Assembly (NCBI GenBank): GCA_002431395.1
Contig: DJEU01000005.1
Coordinates: forward strand, 1 to 28,008
Reading direction: 5' to 3'
From: Lachnoclostridium sp. UBA5890
GTDB taxonomy: Bacteria > Bacillota > Clostridia > Lachnospirales > Lachnospiraceae
Length of the DNA stretch: 28,008 bases
The notes beneath the pieces are model-generated. The model was not told the origin of the DNA and ran no database searches. It saw nothing but the letters and a program-made list of their open reading frames with translations. The translations under genes and the position numbers were made by a program. Shown here piece after piece: positions 20,411-28,008 of this stretch (position 1 is the first letter of the stretch; every line of letters starts with the position of its first letter).

Positions 20411-22486
20411 ATGAAAACAAAAGCAAATGTATGCAAGCACATTTTTACAATATGCGCCTTGTTCTTTTGTATGTTTGCGCTTTCTCCCGCAGTTGTACAG
20501 GCTGCCGAAGTCACATCAACGATTTCCATTGACCGTGCGACCGGAAAAAGTGCATATACCTTAAAAGGACTTGAGCCGGACAAAACTTCGTCGTTCTCCC
20601 TGATTGTGGAACGAAAGAGCGACAGCAAAGAAGTTCTGAAAAAAGAGATTTCTCTGACACAGACAAATTGTGTCAATGGAACATACACCGGAGAGATCTC
20701 ATTGGAAGCGTTAAACAATGAATATTCCGTTTTTACCGCAAAGGCAAAAATTGGAGATCAGACGGTTACTCTCGGGGAACTGGATTATTCCATTCATGAC
20801 ACGCATTTTGCCGTTAAAATAGACGGAACATCGAGTGCCCTTTCCCGCACCGTGACCATCAGCAATACCGATGCGTCGGATCCGGTTTTGATCCCGGGCA
20901 CAAACAAATCCATCTATGTAGCTGCATGGCCGGAAGGAAGCGACGAATCGGCGGCTTCTGTCATTTTGGCAAAAACAGCTTATACCGAAGGCGGCATGAC
21001 AGCGACAGCATCCCTTGCAGCTACGGCAAATACATATGGAAACTGGAATGCAAAACTTGTTTTCGAAGCAGCCAATGGCACAACGACGACACTGGCAAAG
21101 ACGACTTACAGCGTCGAGCCAACCTGGACTTCTTTCGAAGTAACAAAAACTGCTTCCCTTGAGAAAAAACAGAAATTCGGCATTACCCTTACGGGGCTTA
21201 AAAATGTATATGGCGTAAGCAAGGTAAAATACCGCGTCTACGACAGCCAGGGAAAGAAAGTAGCTGCTGTTACCGCCACATCGAAAAAATCCGGAAAAGT
21301 TTATTATGCCGAAGTTTCGCTGAAAAAATTGAAATACAAATTTGACAATTATACGATCAAAGCAACGATCACGGACGTAAAAGGAAAAGCGGTTCTTCTC
21401 AATGCACCAGCCGTTGCTGACATTATGGTGCAGAATGGCACCCTTTCCGTTACCAAAAAGAGCAATGCCAAATGCACGTATTCCTTGAAAAATGTATACG
21501 TTCCGGGAAATATCAAAAAACTGAAATTTGTTCTTTATAAAATGAAGGGTTCCAAAGCCAAAAAGCAGGGCGTCTACGAAATGAAGCCAAAAGCAGGCAA
21601 GAAAAATATTTCTATTAAGGTAGCAAACGAAGATAAAGGAAAATTCAAATTGGTCGTTTACGCATACACTGCCTGGGGTAAAAAAATATATTTAAACGAA
21701 GAGACCTATCGTCTTCGCAAAAAAGACCTTGGTAAAAACGGCTGGTTCTACGAAAAGTATAATGGCAAAAAATACAAATTCTACTATGTAAATAACGTAA
21801 AACAAACGGACTTGACAAAAATCCTGAAATTGGAAAAGAGCAGTTCAAGCAATACAAACAAATTTTATATTGAGATCAACCGCGCAGCCAGTGCCGTAAC
21901 GATCTATTATTACAATGACGAAACCGGCAAATACGATATTCCGGTTAAGACATGTTCGGTTTCTGTTGGAGCAGACACATGGACAAATGCCGGAACAGGC
22001 GGACTGCATGAGCATTCTTCCTACACCCCATTGGGAACATACAGCATCTGTACCAACGGACAGTCCGTGAAATACACATTAAAACCGATGCACGAACCTG
22101 ACGGAAGTACGGTTTACGCTCGCTGGGCTACCCATTTTGTAGGAAATGTATATTTCCATGCGATCGCAGTCGGCACACAGTCACATTATTCACTCCCGGC
22201 AAGCACGTTTAACCGCCTTGGTTCCCCGGCTTCCGCAGGATGTATTCGAATGACCGTTGCCGATGCTAAGTGGATTTACGATTACACATCCACAGGAAAT
22301 ACCGTCAAAGTAAACAAAGGTAATTCCAAGAAACCGGGTCCTCTCGGCAAAGCACCGACGATCACATCCAATGTAAACTATGACCCTACCGACCCTGCAG
22401 TACCGGATTCCCGCAAAAAAGCAGATTATAAAGCAAAGAGAATCAGCGGCTACATGACGAAAAAAGGTGTCAAAGTAGGTTACTAA
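20411..22486 (+). CDS. Secreted L,D-transpeptidase-like (YkuD) protein with Ig-like repeats
   Basis: A 691-residue exported protein. The signal peptide (MKTKANVCKHIFTICALFFC...) ends at AQA|AE near residue 34. Residues ~35-460 are tandem beta-rich repeats resembling GBS Bsp-like/Ig-like wall modules (VSKVKYRVYDSQGKKV and KKLKFVLYKMKGSK are sister strands). The YkuD domain is C-terminal (about 520-640) with SAGCIRMT at 608-615: Cys611 is kept, but the usual His of the S/T-H-G-C motif is Ala. It closes with the DAKWIYD and KKPGPLGK blocks shared with the smaller YkuD protein at 15187. The likely role is cell-wall cross-linking or remodelling. The start at 20411 has GGAGG six bases upstream. Confidence 0.88.
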   Translation: MKTKANVCKHIFTICALFFCMFALSPAVVQAAEVTSTISIDRATGKSAYTLKGLEPDKTSSFSLIVERKSDSKEVLKKEISLTQTNCVNGTYTGEISLEALNNEYSVFTAKAKIGDQTVTLGELDYSIHDTHFAVKIDGTSSALSRTVTISNTDASDPVLIPGTNKSIYVAAWPEGSDESAASVILAKTAYTEGGMTATASLAATANTYGNWNAKLVFEAANGTTTTLAKTTYSVEPTWTSFEVTKTASLEKKQKFGITLTGLKNVYGVSKVKYRVYDSQGKKVAAVTATSKKSGKVYYAEVSLKKLKYKFDNYTIKATITDVKGKAVLLNAPAVADIMVQNGTLSVTKKSNAKCTYSLKNVYVPGNIKKLKFVLYKMKGSKAKKQGVYEMKPKAGKKNISIKVANEDKGKFKLVVYAYTAWGKKIYLNEETYRLRKKDLGKNGWFYEKYNGKKYKFYYVNNVKQTDLTKILKLEKSSSSNTNKFYIEINRAASAVTIYYYNDETGKYDIPVKTCSVSVGADTWTNAGTGGLHEHSSYTPLGTYSICTNGQSVKYTLKPMHEPDGSTVYARWATHFVGNVYFHAIAVGTQSHYSLPASTFNRLGSPASAGCIRMTVADAKWIYDYTSTGNTVKVNKGNSKKPGPLGKAPTITSNVNYDPTDPAVPDSRKKADYKAKRISGYMTKKGVKVGY

Positions 22487-22496
22487 TCCGAAATTG

Positions 22497-22540
22497 AAAG
22501 AAGCAAGGTAAACTCCTCTGAGTTCCTTGCTTCTTTTTTT
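22497..22540 (+). terminator. Terminator after the large YkuD gene
   Basis: AAAGAAGCAAGG pairs perfectly with CCTTGCTTCTTT (with an inner ACTC/GAGT stem) and ends in a T tract. It sits between convergent genes and can also stop the nitroreductase operon, though the T tract on that side is weaker. Confidence 0.92.
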
Positions 22541-22548
22541 ATGTCATA

Positions 22549-23145
22549 TTATCGAAATTCTACCACTTCTTCCCAGTCCTTCCGCGGCCTTGCTGCCGGA
22601 CTTTCCGCCGCATACCCAAGCGATACCGCCCCAGCCAGCTGATCTTCTGTCTTCAGATACTCCACGATTTCCGTATAAGCAAAACATGTATTTCCAATCC
22701 ATAACGATCCCAATCCCAGTTCCGTCGCACGCAGCAGCATATTTTGAATGGATGCCCCGATTGACAGTGAATCGCAGATCTCAGACAACCGCTTGTCCGT
22801 CTCAATCTCCTCAAACGGCGATTTAGCATTGGTATTTAACACAAGGATAAGAACCGGCGCCTGCCGCATGATACGCAGTGTATGAAACGCACTCGGAAGT
22901 CCGTGCCGCGACTCCGGCAATAAGGCTTCTCCGTGTTTTTCGCGGTTCAGTCCCTTTTCCATCTCATCTAATAATTTTTCCTTTTCTTCGCCCTGATACA
23001 CAAGATATTTCCACGGCTGCCTGTTTTTTCCGGATGGCGCAAGGAGCGCCGCACGCAGCACTTCTTCAATCTTCTCTCTTTCCACCTCTTGCTCGGTATA
23101 TTTACGTATACTTCTTCGCTGTTCGATACATTCTGTTACTGTCAT
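22549..23145 (-). CDS. Nitroreductase-family FMN oxidoreductase
   Basis: A 198-residue flavoprotein of the nitroreductase family, which uses NAD(P)H and FMN to reduce nitro compounds, quinones or related substrates. The N-terminus has the FMN phosphate-binding RRSIRKYTEQEV stretch (10-21), then LLAPSGKNRQPW (34-45), the substrate and FMN face. GLGSLWIGN (142-150) is the second FMN-binding block and the tail ARPRKDWEEVVEF is typical. It is the last gene of the MarR operon, 31 bases after the phosphatase gene, with AGAGG before the ATG. The specific substrate is unknown. Confidence 0.9.
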   Translation of the reverse strand: MTVTECIEQRRSIRKYTEQEVEREKIEEVLRAALLAPSGKNRQPWKYLVYQGEEKEKLLDEMEKGLNREKHGEALLPESRHGLPSAFHTLRIMRQAPVLILVLNTNAKSPFEEIETDKRLSEICDSLSIGASIQNMLLRATELGLGSLWIGNTCFAYTEIVEYLKTEDQLAGAVSLGYAAESPAARPRKDWEEVVEFR

Positions 23146-23176
23146 AACTGCCTCTCTTTCTTCCTGTATTTTCTTC

Positions 23177-23725
23177 TTATAATAATCGTCTTAATTCACA
23201 ATTTTTTCCAAGATCATTCCAGAAATCCTTCAATGGTGTCTTTCGAATCCGCCCAATAATGCTTGCATTCATCGCACCGTGGCCTACGATCAGCACATTT
23301 TTTTCTTTCTTCATCAAGGGCTCGATCACTTCTTCCACAAATTCACCTGTCCTTGCGAACAATTCCTGCAGACTTTCGCCGTCTTTCACCGGTTCGTAAT
23401 GTTCCGGATCATTAAACAACTCATTGATCGGGCAGTCCGGGATCTGAAAACTATTTTCAATTCCTTCATACACCCCAAAACTCATCTCAATCAAACGCGG
23501 ATCCGCTATAATCGGCGTGTGCGTTCCCTTCAAAAAAATCTCCGCTGTCTCTTTCGCACGTACAAGCGGCGAGCAGTAACAGACATCAAAAGCAGGTCCA
23601 TCGTACTCTTCTCTGGCTTTCTCCGCCATCTGTCTGCCTTCCTCATTGAGCGGAATATCCGCATGTCCCTGCAATTTGTGCTTTGCATTCCAATCCGTCT
23701 TCCCATGACGCATAATGTATAACAT
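23177..23725 (-). CDS. Histidine phosphatase (phosphoglycerate mutase-like) family protein
   Basis: A 182-residue branch-1 histidine phosphatase. The phosphate-accepting RHG is at 6-8 (H7), R56 lies in SPLVRAKET, E80 in LIEMSFG and the second His is H149 in VGHGAMN, so the catalytic set is complete. Family members hydrolyse sugar phosphates, nucleotide precursors or cofactor phosphates; nothing here picks one. The ATG follows AAGGAG. It lies 35 bases after the MATE gene and 31 before the nitroreductase gene, within one operon. Confidence 0.9.
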   Translation of the reverse strand: MLYIMRHGKTDWNAKHKLQGHADIPLNEEGRQMAEKAREEYDGPAFDVCYCSPLVRAKETAEIFLKGTHTPIIADPRLIEMSFGVYEGIENSFQIPDCPINELFNDPEHYEPVKDGESLQELFARTGEFVEEVIEPLMKKEKNVLIVGHGAMNASIIGRIRKTPLKDFWNDLGKNCELRRLL

Positions 23726-23760
23726 ATTCGTTCTCCTTATTTATCTTTTTGCGTAACTAT

Positions 23761-25092
23761 TCAGCCTTTTCGCTTCAAATACAGATAAAATGATACATTC
23801 AAAATAATTCCTACCATCGTAGAAACCGGTGCCGCTAACCCAATTTTTGTCAGACTTGCATTTGGCTGGATACTCATAAAATAGGCAAATGGCAGACGTA
23901 CCAGAAGAGTCTGGATCAAGCCCTGTATCATAACCCATACCGTTTTATTATTTCCATTAAAATATCCGACCATGCTAAACATAATTGCGGTCACTATCGT
24001 TTCCGGTGCAAATCCTTTCAAATATTCAAAGCCTTTGCCGACAACGCCCGCATCGGTTGAGAAAAATCCTGCCAGCACGTCTCCCTTCAGCAAAATAAGT
24101 CCAAAGACGAGACAGCCCACAACCATGCCGACACCAATACCAGTATACATCGCTTTTTTCGCTCTGTCCAGTCTTCCCGCTCCTACATTTTGAGAAACAA
24201 ACGATGCCATGGACTGCATCAGCGCACTTGGGATCAACATGGCAAAATTTACGATTTTACAGGCCACGCCATAACCGGATGATGTTTCCAATCCTAATCG
24301 GTTTACAAACGCACATAATGCCAGAAAAGAAAGCTGTGTCAAAAATTCCTGAAGTGCCAGTGGCAGACCAATTGCCAAAAATTTCCGGCATTCCGGATTC
24401 CAGCAAATGTCTGCTTTCGTAATTGAAAAAGAAAATTTCTTTTTGATCAGAATCACAACTGCGCACACTACGCTAACTGCCTGTGCAAATACGGTTGCCA
24501 GCGCAGCTCCTGCGGCATCCAGATGAAACCCTGCGACCAATACGAGATCTCCCACAATATTGACTACGCACGCAACCAGCACAAACAACAACGGCGATTT
24601 GCTGTCCCCAAGACCGCGAAAAATCGCCGAAAGCAGATTGTACGCCACGACAAAAAGGATTCCCCCGCCACAGATTCTCACATAACTTGTCGTCAACTGT
24701 ACCGCTTCATCCGGCGCCTGCATGGCGATAGAAATTGGCTTGGCAAAACACACCATCATCACAAATAAAATAGCTGATATGATCGTAAACACAACAGCCG
24801 CACCCCCAATGACCGACCCGATCATATGCTGTTTCTTTTCGCCCAAATATCTGGCGATAAGAACCGTAATTCCCATCGCCAGCTGTGTTACCACAAATGT
24901 AACCAGATTCAATACCTGACTTCCCGTCGAAACGGCAGAAAGTCCCGACGTCGTTCCAAATCTTCCTACGACCAGAAGATCCACCGCTCCATAAGCCGCC
25001 TGCAGCACCAATGCTCCCAAAACGGGAATCATAAAGCAAACCAGTTTTTGTAAAATATTTCCTTTTGTAAAATCATTTTTTTCCACACTCAT
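23761..25092 (-). CDS. MATE-family multidrug exporter
   Basis: A 443-residue inner-membrane transporter of the multidrug and toxin extrusion family, which exports organic cations or drugs against Na+ or H+. About twelve hydrophobic segments are spread over the length in two halves. The N-terminal PVLGALVLQAAYGAVDLLVVGRFG and the mid-protein LPLALQEFLTQLSF are characteristic. It starts one base after the MarR gene stop and is certainly co-transcribed; the regulator is its likely repressor. Confidence 0.92.
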   Translation of the reverse strand: MSVEKNDFTKGNILQKLVCFMIPVLGALVLQAAYGAVDLLVVGRFGTTSGLSAVSTGSQVLNLVTFVVTQLAMGITVLIARYLGEKKQHMIGSVIGGAAVVFTIISAILFVMMVCFAKPISIAMQAPDEAVQLTTSYVRICGGGILFVVAYNLLSAIFRGLGDSKSPLLFVLVACVVNIVGDLVLVAGFHLDAAGAALATVFAQAVSVVCAVVILIKKKFSFSITKADICWNPECRKFLAIGLPLALQEFLTQLSFLALCAFVNRLGLETSSGYGVACKIVNFAMLIPSALMQSMASFVSQNVGAGRLDRAKKAMYTGIGVGMVVGCLVFGLILLKGDVLAGFFSTDAGVVGKGFEYLKGFAPETIVTAIMFSMVGYFNGNNKTVWVMIQGLIQTLLVRLPFAYFMSIQPNASLTKIGLAAPVSTMVGIILNVSFYLYLKRKG

Positions 25093-25093
25093 C

Positions 25094-25534
25094 TCATTTT
25101 CTCCTTTCTGACATCATTTCGTAAATCTTGTGAATTGTCCGTATCGTACATTCCGCATCTTCTTCCGAAATATCCTGTGTCAGGGAAAGCAGTTCATCAA
25201 ATACCTGTTCATTGTATTTTTCAGACAATTTCTTCCCCTGTTCGGTAATAAAAAGATAGGTGATCCGTCTGTCTTCTTCGGAGATTTCCTTTTTTAAGTA
25301 TCCTTTATCTTCCATCTCCTTTACTGTTCTGGTAACTCCGGGCCGCGGAATTCCGAGCATATCACTGAGATCCGATACTTTTACCTGACTTCCTTTTCTT
25401 TCCAATCGTTGAATAATATCGAGATATCGAATATAAGAAGATGTGACTCCCTGCGGAAGCGGCGGAAGCATTTCCCGAATCCGCTTCGCCTGATAACATG
25501 CGTCCATCATTTTTTTCATAAGTTCTATTGTCAT
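25094..25534 (-). CDS. MarR-family transcriptional regulator
   Basis: A 146-residue winged-helix repressor. The HTH lies at about 55-78 (VSDLSDMLGIPRPGVTRTVKEMEDKGYL), the wing DRRITYLFITEQG follows at about 88-100, and helices for dimerisation flank them. MarR proteins usually sense small lipophilic compounds and release adjacent exporter genes. The palindrome at 25562-25580, overlapping its own -10 box, is the obvious operator. The ATG has GGAGG seven bases upstream. First gene of the MATE/phosphatase/nitroreductase operon. Confidence 0.92.
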   Translation of the reverse strand: MTIELMKKMMDACYQAKRIREMLPPLPQGVTSSYIRYLDIIQRLERKGSQVKVSDLSDMLGIPRPGVTRTVKEMEDKGYLKKEISEEDRRITYLFITEQGKKLSEKYNEQVFDELLSLTQDISEEDAECTIRTIHKIYEMMSERRK

Positions 25535-25561
25535 ACCATCGCCTCCAATAGTTATCTTTGA

Positions 25562-25580
25562 TAATTACTATAGGTAATTA
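25562..25580. promoter_or_regulatory. Palindromic operator, probably for MarR
   Basis: TAATTAC-TATAG-GTAATTA is a perfect 7-bp inverted repeat that overlaps the end of the -10 box and the transcription start of the marR operon. This is the classic position for autorepression. Confidence 0.75.
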
Positions 25581-25605
25581 TATGAGCAATTTTTTATTTT
25601 GTCAA
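25577..25605 (-). promoter_or_regulatory. Consensus promoter of the MarR/MATE operon
   Basis: On the minus strand TTGACA (25600-25605), 17 bases, TATAAT (25577-25582): a perfect sigma-A promoter, consistent with a need for repression. Confidence 0.9.
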
Positions 25606-25616
25606 GAAAATCTTGT

Positions 25617-26480
25617 TTATTGCTTTATTTCCCTTAAAAACGCCTGGGGTGCTTTTGACAGCACAGCATTTCTTTTCCAGACAAGTGCGTAATTTAGTTC
25701 TAATTTCGGATTCAATTCTTTAAAACAAAGGTCTTTATCCAGTTCTTTCGGCAGATGATCCCTGCTTGTCAAAAGATAGCCAAATCCGCTTCGAATCAAT
25801 TCAAATGCATTGCCACTTAATATGTTATACGTCGCGACAATATTCATCTGCTCAATGCTTGTCTGCGCCCAATGCGTAATCTCCCGCTGCAAGCCGATCC
25901 GGCTATGAAAGATCAACGGCACCCGGCGCAAATCTTCTCTTTCTATAAAATCCTTTTCTGCAAGGCTGCAGTCCTTTGGCATAAGAAGCCCCCAATAAGA
26001 CCTATTCTGCAACGAAAAATATTCGTATTTCATTGTGTCCACAGGTTTTAATAATATCGCAAAATCAAGGCTTCCATGATCCAGCCGCTGCATTACATCG
26101 GTCGCATCTCCGCTGTAAAAATCAAATGTTATGTCCGAATATTTTTTCCGCAAAACGGAAGCTGCCGCCACAATTTCCTCCGTTATCATTCCACCAATGG
26201 ATATTTTGCCTGTCACATTGTCCGCATTGCAGCTTAATTCCTGCTGTGTTTTATCAAATAATGCGATGATTTCTTCCGCTCGTTTCAGCAGCAAATTTCC
26301 ATCATCCGTCAATGTAATTCTTCTTTTTCCTCGTATCAATAATTGTTTGCCAAGTTCATTCTCCAATTCGATCAACTGCTTGGAAAGCGATGGCTGCGTA
26401 ATGTGCAGGCTTTCTGCCGCCCGCGTGATATTTTCTTCCTTGGCAACTGTAACAAAATATTTCATCACTCGGATGTCCAT
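25617..26480 (-). CDS. LysR-family transcriptional regulator
   Basis: A 287-residue LysR regulator. The N-terminal HTH is clear (MDIRVMKYFVTVAKEENITR, then AAESLHITQPSLSKQLIELE), followed by the linker helix and a two-lobed effector-binding domain (about 88-287, starting VTGKISIGGM). Length and order are normal. No divergent target gene is adjacent, so the regulon cannot be guessed from position. The ATG is preceded by GAGGTGG. It has its own promoter (26498-26526) and lies downstream of the lipoprotein gene on the same strand. Confidence 0.92.
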   Translation of the reverse strand: MDIRVMKYFVTVAKEENITRAAESLHITQPSLSKQLIELENELGKQLLIRGKRRITLTDDGNLLLKRAEEIIALFDKTQQELSCNADNVTGKISIGGMITEEIVAAASVLRKKYSDITFDFYSGDATDVMQRLDHGSLDFAILLKPVDTMKYEYFSLQNRSYWGLLMPKDCSLAEKDFIEREDLRRVPLIFHSRIGLQREITHWAQTSIEQMNIVATYNILSGNAFELIRSGFGYLLTSRDHLPKELDKDLCFKELNPKLELNYALVWKRNAVLSKAPQAFLREIKQ

Positions 26481-26497
26481 TTTACCACCTCAAAAAT

Positions 26498-26526
26498 AGT
26501 ATAACATCCCCTGCTATTCCTTGCAA
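26498..26526 (-). promoter_or_regulatory. Promoter of the LysR gene
   Basis: On the minus strand TTGCAA (26521-26526), 17 bases, TATACT (26498-26503). ATAG...CTAT arms flank both boxes and could be an autoregulatory site. Confidence 0.65.
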
Positions 26527-26534
26527 CTATAATG

Positions 26535-27107
26535 CTATTTTACAATACCTGCCAGGAAAAAACTTGTCTCTTTATTCTCCGTAATTTTGTATTGAAAAGC
26601 GTCCCGATACGCATCGGAATCTATTCTGTATTCGCCGCTTTTCTCTTTATTTTTTTCCAATAACGTATTTATTTTATCCTCTGTTATATTCGCATTCGTA
26701 AATTGTTTATAAAAAGAAATGGCTCGATCATACTCACTCTCCGGTTGACTTTTTTCGTCTCCTTTCACCTCAATATCAAGCCAAAGTGAACTATCCTCCA
26801 CGTTATATGTCACTTCCATTACGGTTCCCTTTTCATTGATATACTCGTCCATATACCAGGAAGACTTTGTTCTATCTTTTATATCATTGTTGGATAAATC
26901 AATATTATTGGAATCCGTATCCGTCTTTGTATAATTTGCCTTTGATAATTCACCCTCTATTTCTTTTTGCATATTTTGAATGCGGCGGCAAATCTCTTTC
27001 ACGAACATTACTTTTCCAAAGGAATCCTCTTCCATGTTCCCGCATGACGATAAAACCAGAGCCGTGATTAGAAACAAACAAAGAGATGCCGTTCTTTTAA
27101 TACACAT
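26535..27107 (-). CDS. Putative lipoprotein, uncharacterised
   Basis: A 190-residue protein with a lipoprotein signal (MCIKRTASLCLFLITALVLS) and lipobox LSSC (Cys22), so it should be anchored on the outer face of the membrane. The mature part is hydrophilic and Asn/Asp/Lys/Glu-rich, with no family I recognise; YNVEDSSLWLDIEVKGDE looks like a beta segment. The ATG at 27107 has a poor ribosome site. A small frame starting at 27123 has the good AAGGAG and its stop overlaps this start, so translation may be coupled. A strong promoter lies upstream. Confidence 0.75.
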   Translation of the reverse strand: MCIKRTASLCLFLITALVLSSCGNMEEDSFGKVMFVKEICRRIQNMQKEIEGELSKANYTKTDTDSNNIDLSNNDIKDRTKSSWYMDEYINEKGTVMEVTYNVEDSSLWLDIEVKGDEKSQPESEYDRAISFYKQFTNANITEDKINTLLEKNKEKSGEYRIDSDAYRDAFQYKITENKETSFFLAGIVK

Positions 27108-27123
27108 TTTTTCTTTTCTGCAT
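27097..27123 (-). CDS. Possible 8-residue leader peptide (MQKRKNVY) before the lipoprotein
   Basis: AAGGAG lies seven bases before an ATG that reads eight codons and stops ten bases beyond the start of the lipoprotein gene. The lipoprotein gene has no comparable site, so terminating ribosomes may reinitiate there. It is too short to call with certainty. Confidence 0.3.
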   Translation of the reverse strand: MQKRKNVY

Positions 27124-27144
27124 TGTAAAACTCCTTTTTGTCCT

Positions 27145-27173
27145 ATTTTACATTTTCTAACATATGTTGTCAA
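27145..27173 (-). promoter_or_regulatory. Promoter of the lipoprotein gene
   Basis: On the minus strand TTGACA (27168-27173), 17 bases, TAAAAT (27145-27150) with an extended TG. The predicted start falls just before the AAGGAG of the leader frame. Confidence 0.8.
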
Positions 27174-27260
27174 CATAGGGCTGATTTTCCCCTATCTGCA
27201 ATACATTTCTGCATATAAGCCTTTAAAGTTCAATAATCCGTTATGTTGTGATGTTTGCCA

Positions 27261-27813
27261 TCATCTTGAATCATATGCTCCAAAAATAATTGTAATTTCT
27301 CGCATTTGCGGATGAGCCGCTGTTGCTGTGCGAAGTTTTAAAAAAATGTCTCCACTCTCTTAAATTCATCGAAACAACTATTTCTGTTTTTAAACTATTC
27401 GGCAAAACACTTCTTGCTTCTTCTGGTTTTGCACCCAATTCAATTAACGAATTGTAGGATTCTTCAACTAATTTCATAACATTTAACCAGAACTTATACT
27501 GTTCTAATTCTTTTTTCCAAAATAGTGGCCTAATTACAGTACCTCGTACTTTCCTGACTAAAGCTTGCAACCCTATGCCTAACCAGTTCATGACTACCCC
27601 TTCTATCACAAATAAACTTAACCGTAATTTTTTCATGCTCAATAACCGATTCATATCCCCTTTTTTATAAATTTGCAACAAACTTTTCAGAAGAATCATT
27701 TGTTATTTTTTCTTCGCTCTTATAACAAACTCTTCCTATTTTTCAATAGATTTCAAAATATCCGCACCACTAATTTGACTAACTATTTTATAGCCTGCAT
27801 TAATAATTCTCAT
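27261..27813 (-). pseudogene. thyX: Decayed FAD-dependent thymidylate synthase (ThyX)
   Basis: ThyX makes dTMP with FAD and methylene-folate. The frame starts properly (ATG at 27813, GGAGG five bases upstream) and reads MRIINAGYKIVSQISGADIL. A one-base loss in an A run shifts the frame into GRVCYKSEEKITNDSSEKF; a TAA follows NL, then YESVIEHEKITVKFICDR. Next comes the ThyX signature HELVRHRVASFSQESTRYC, then a stop and a deletion of roughly 40 bases. The frame resumes at RPLFWKKE and SVLPNSLKTEIVVSMN; a one-base gain shifts it again at LREWRHFF into RTATAAHPQMREI, where it ends early. So it carries a complete 5' end with at least four lesions and a truncated 3' end. A 142-codon frame (27271-27699) is only an accident of these shifts. 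Confidence 0.92.
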
Positions 27814-27962
27814 AAACACCTCCTACAAAGCACCACAATATTCCGACAACAAACATCGTAATTTTCTTACTGTTTTTTCTAAAACTCTCATTCCACTCTC
27901 TATCATGTCAACCGCTTATATATTCTTGAGTTTCCGCATTTCTTCCCACAATCTCACTTAAC

Positions 27963-27971
27963 TTATCCACA
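27963..27971 (+). promoter_or_regulatory. Single DnaA-box-like 9-mer (TTATCCACA)
   Basis: A perfect match to the consensus DnaA box lies in the AT-rich sequence upstream of the thyX remnant. It is single, so an origin is not supported; it may be a regulatory box or chance. Apart from this and the thyX ribosome site, I see nothing in 27814-28008. Confidence 0.25.
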
Positions 27972-28008
27972 GATTTAAAAAAATCGCAAAAAAATAAGGA
28001 ATCTTCTC

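Noticed and set aside
27271..27699. 142-codon frame as a real gene
   Set aside because: Its N-terminal part reads out of frame through the ThyX RHR motif; it is a by-product of frameshifts in the pseudogene.
27963..27971. Replication origin
   Set aside because: A single DnaA-box match without further boxes, dnaA/dnaN neighbours or an AT-rich unwinding array.

Overview
The window looks like a chromosomal segment of a low-to-moderate GC Gram-positive anaerobe, most likely a member of the Clostridia near Lachnospiraceae. The signs are strong AGGAGG-type ribosome sites, many TTGACA-17-TATAAT promoters, a bacterial-type leuS, a flagellar-hook-like gene beside a DinB polymerase, a ThyX remnant and a MarR/MATE operon. 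This is inference from gene style. No marker gene fixes the species.

Region 1-8.9 kb is an AT-rich accessory block, transcribed leftward (minus strand). Its core is a tight three-gene unit behind a clear promoter (8363-8391): an SGNH hydrolase fused to a probable PD-(D/E)XK nuclease, a 1109-residue polymerase of the eukaryotic RNAi RdRP/YonO superfamily (DFDGD catalytic motif plus the first-barrel motifs), and an unrecognised ~350-residue protein. Both junctions overlap by exactly 11 bp. Downstream on the same strand come a 37-residue acidic protein, an unrecognised 171-residue protein and an intact endonuclease/exonuclease/phosphatase (EEP) family enzyme. These are separated by two copies of a duplicated module made of a gene 3' end, a terminator and a ribosome site. 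A decayed DUF234-type ATPase lies just upstream. I read this block as a candidate undescribed nucleic-acid-processing or defence system built round an RdRP-like polymerase; its function is unproven.

Region 9.0-12.1 kb (plus strand) holds a DinB-family Y polymerase and a FliK-like/DUF6240-like protein. Region 12.1-12.75 kb has no gene. It holds a 50-bp imperfect inverted-repeat pair around a T-rich tract with repeated TTACGGTA motifs, plus the leuS terminator.

Region 12.7-19.9 kb is housekeeping and envelope: leuS and an L,D-transpeptidase (minus), an aldo/keto reductase (minus) divergent from a DedA membrane protein (plus), an AlbA_2/HATPase_c_4 regulator (minus) and a divergent S51-type peptidase (plus).

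Region 19.9-22.5 kb carries a tRNA-Glu/tRNA-Cys operon (minus) with promoter and terminator, then a large secreted YkuD-domain protein (plus) ending in a strong terminator.

Region 22.5-28 kb is all on the minus strand. It has a four-gene operon (MarR regulator, MATE exporter, histidine phosphatase, nitroreductase) behind a consensus promoter that overlaps a palindromic operator, then a LysR regulator, a small lipoprotein and a thyX pseudogene that keeps its ribosome site and RHR motif but carries at least four disabling lesions.
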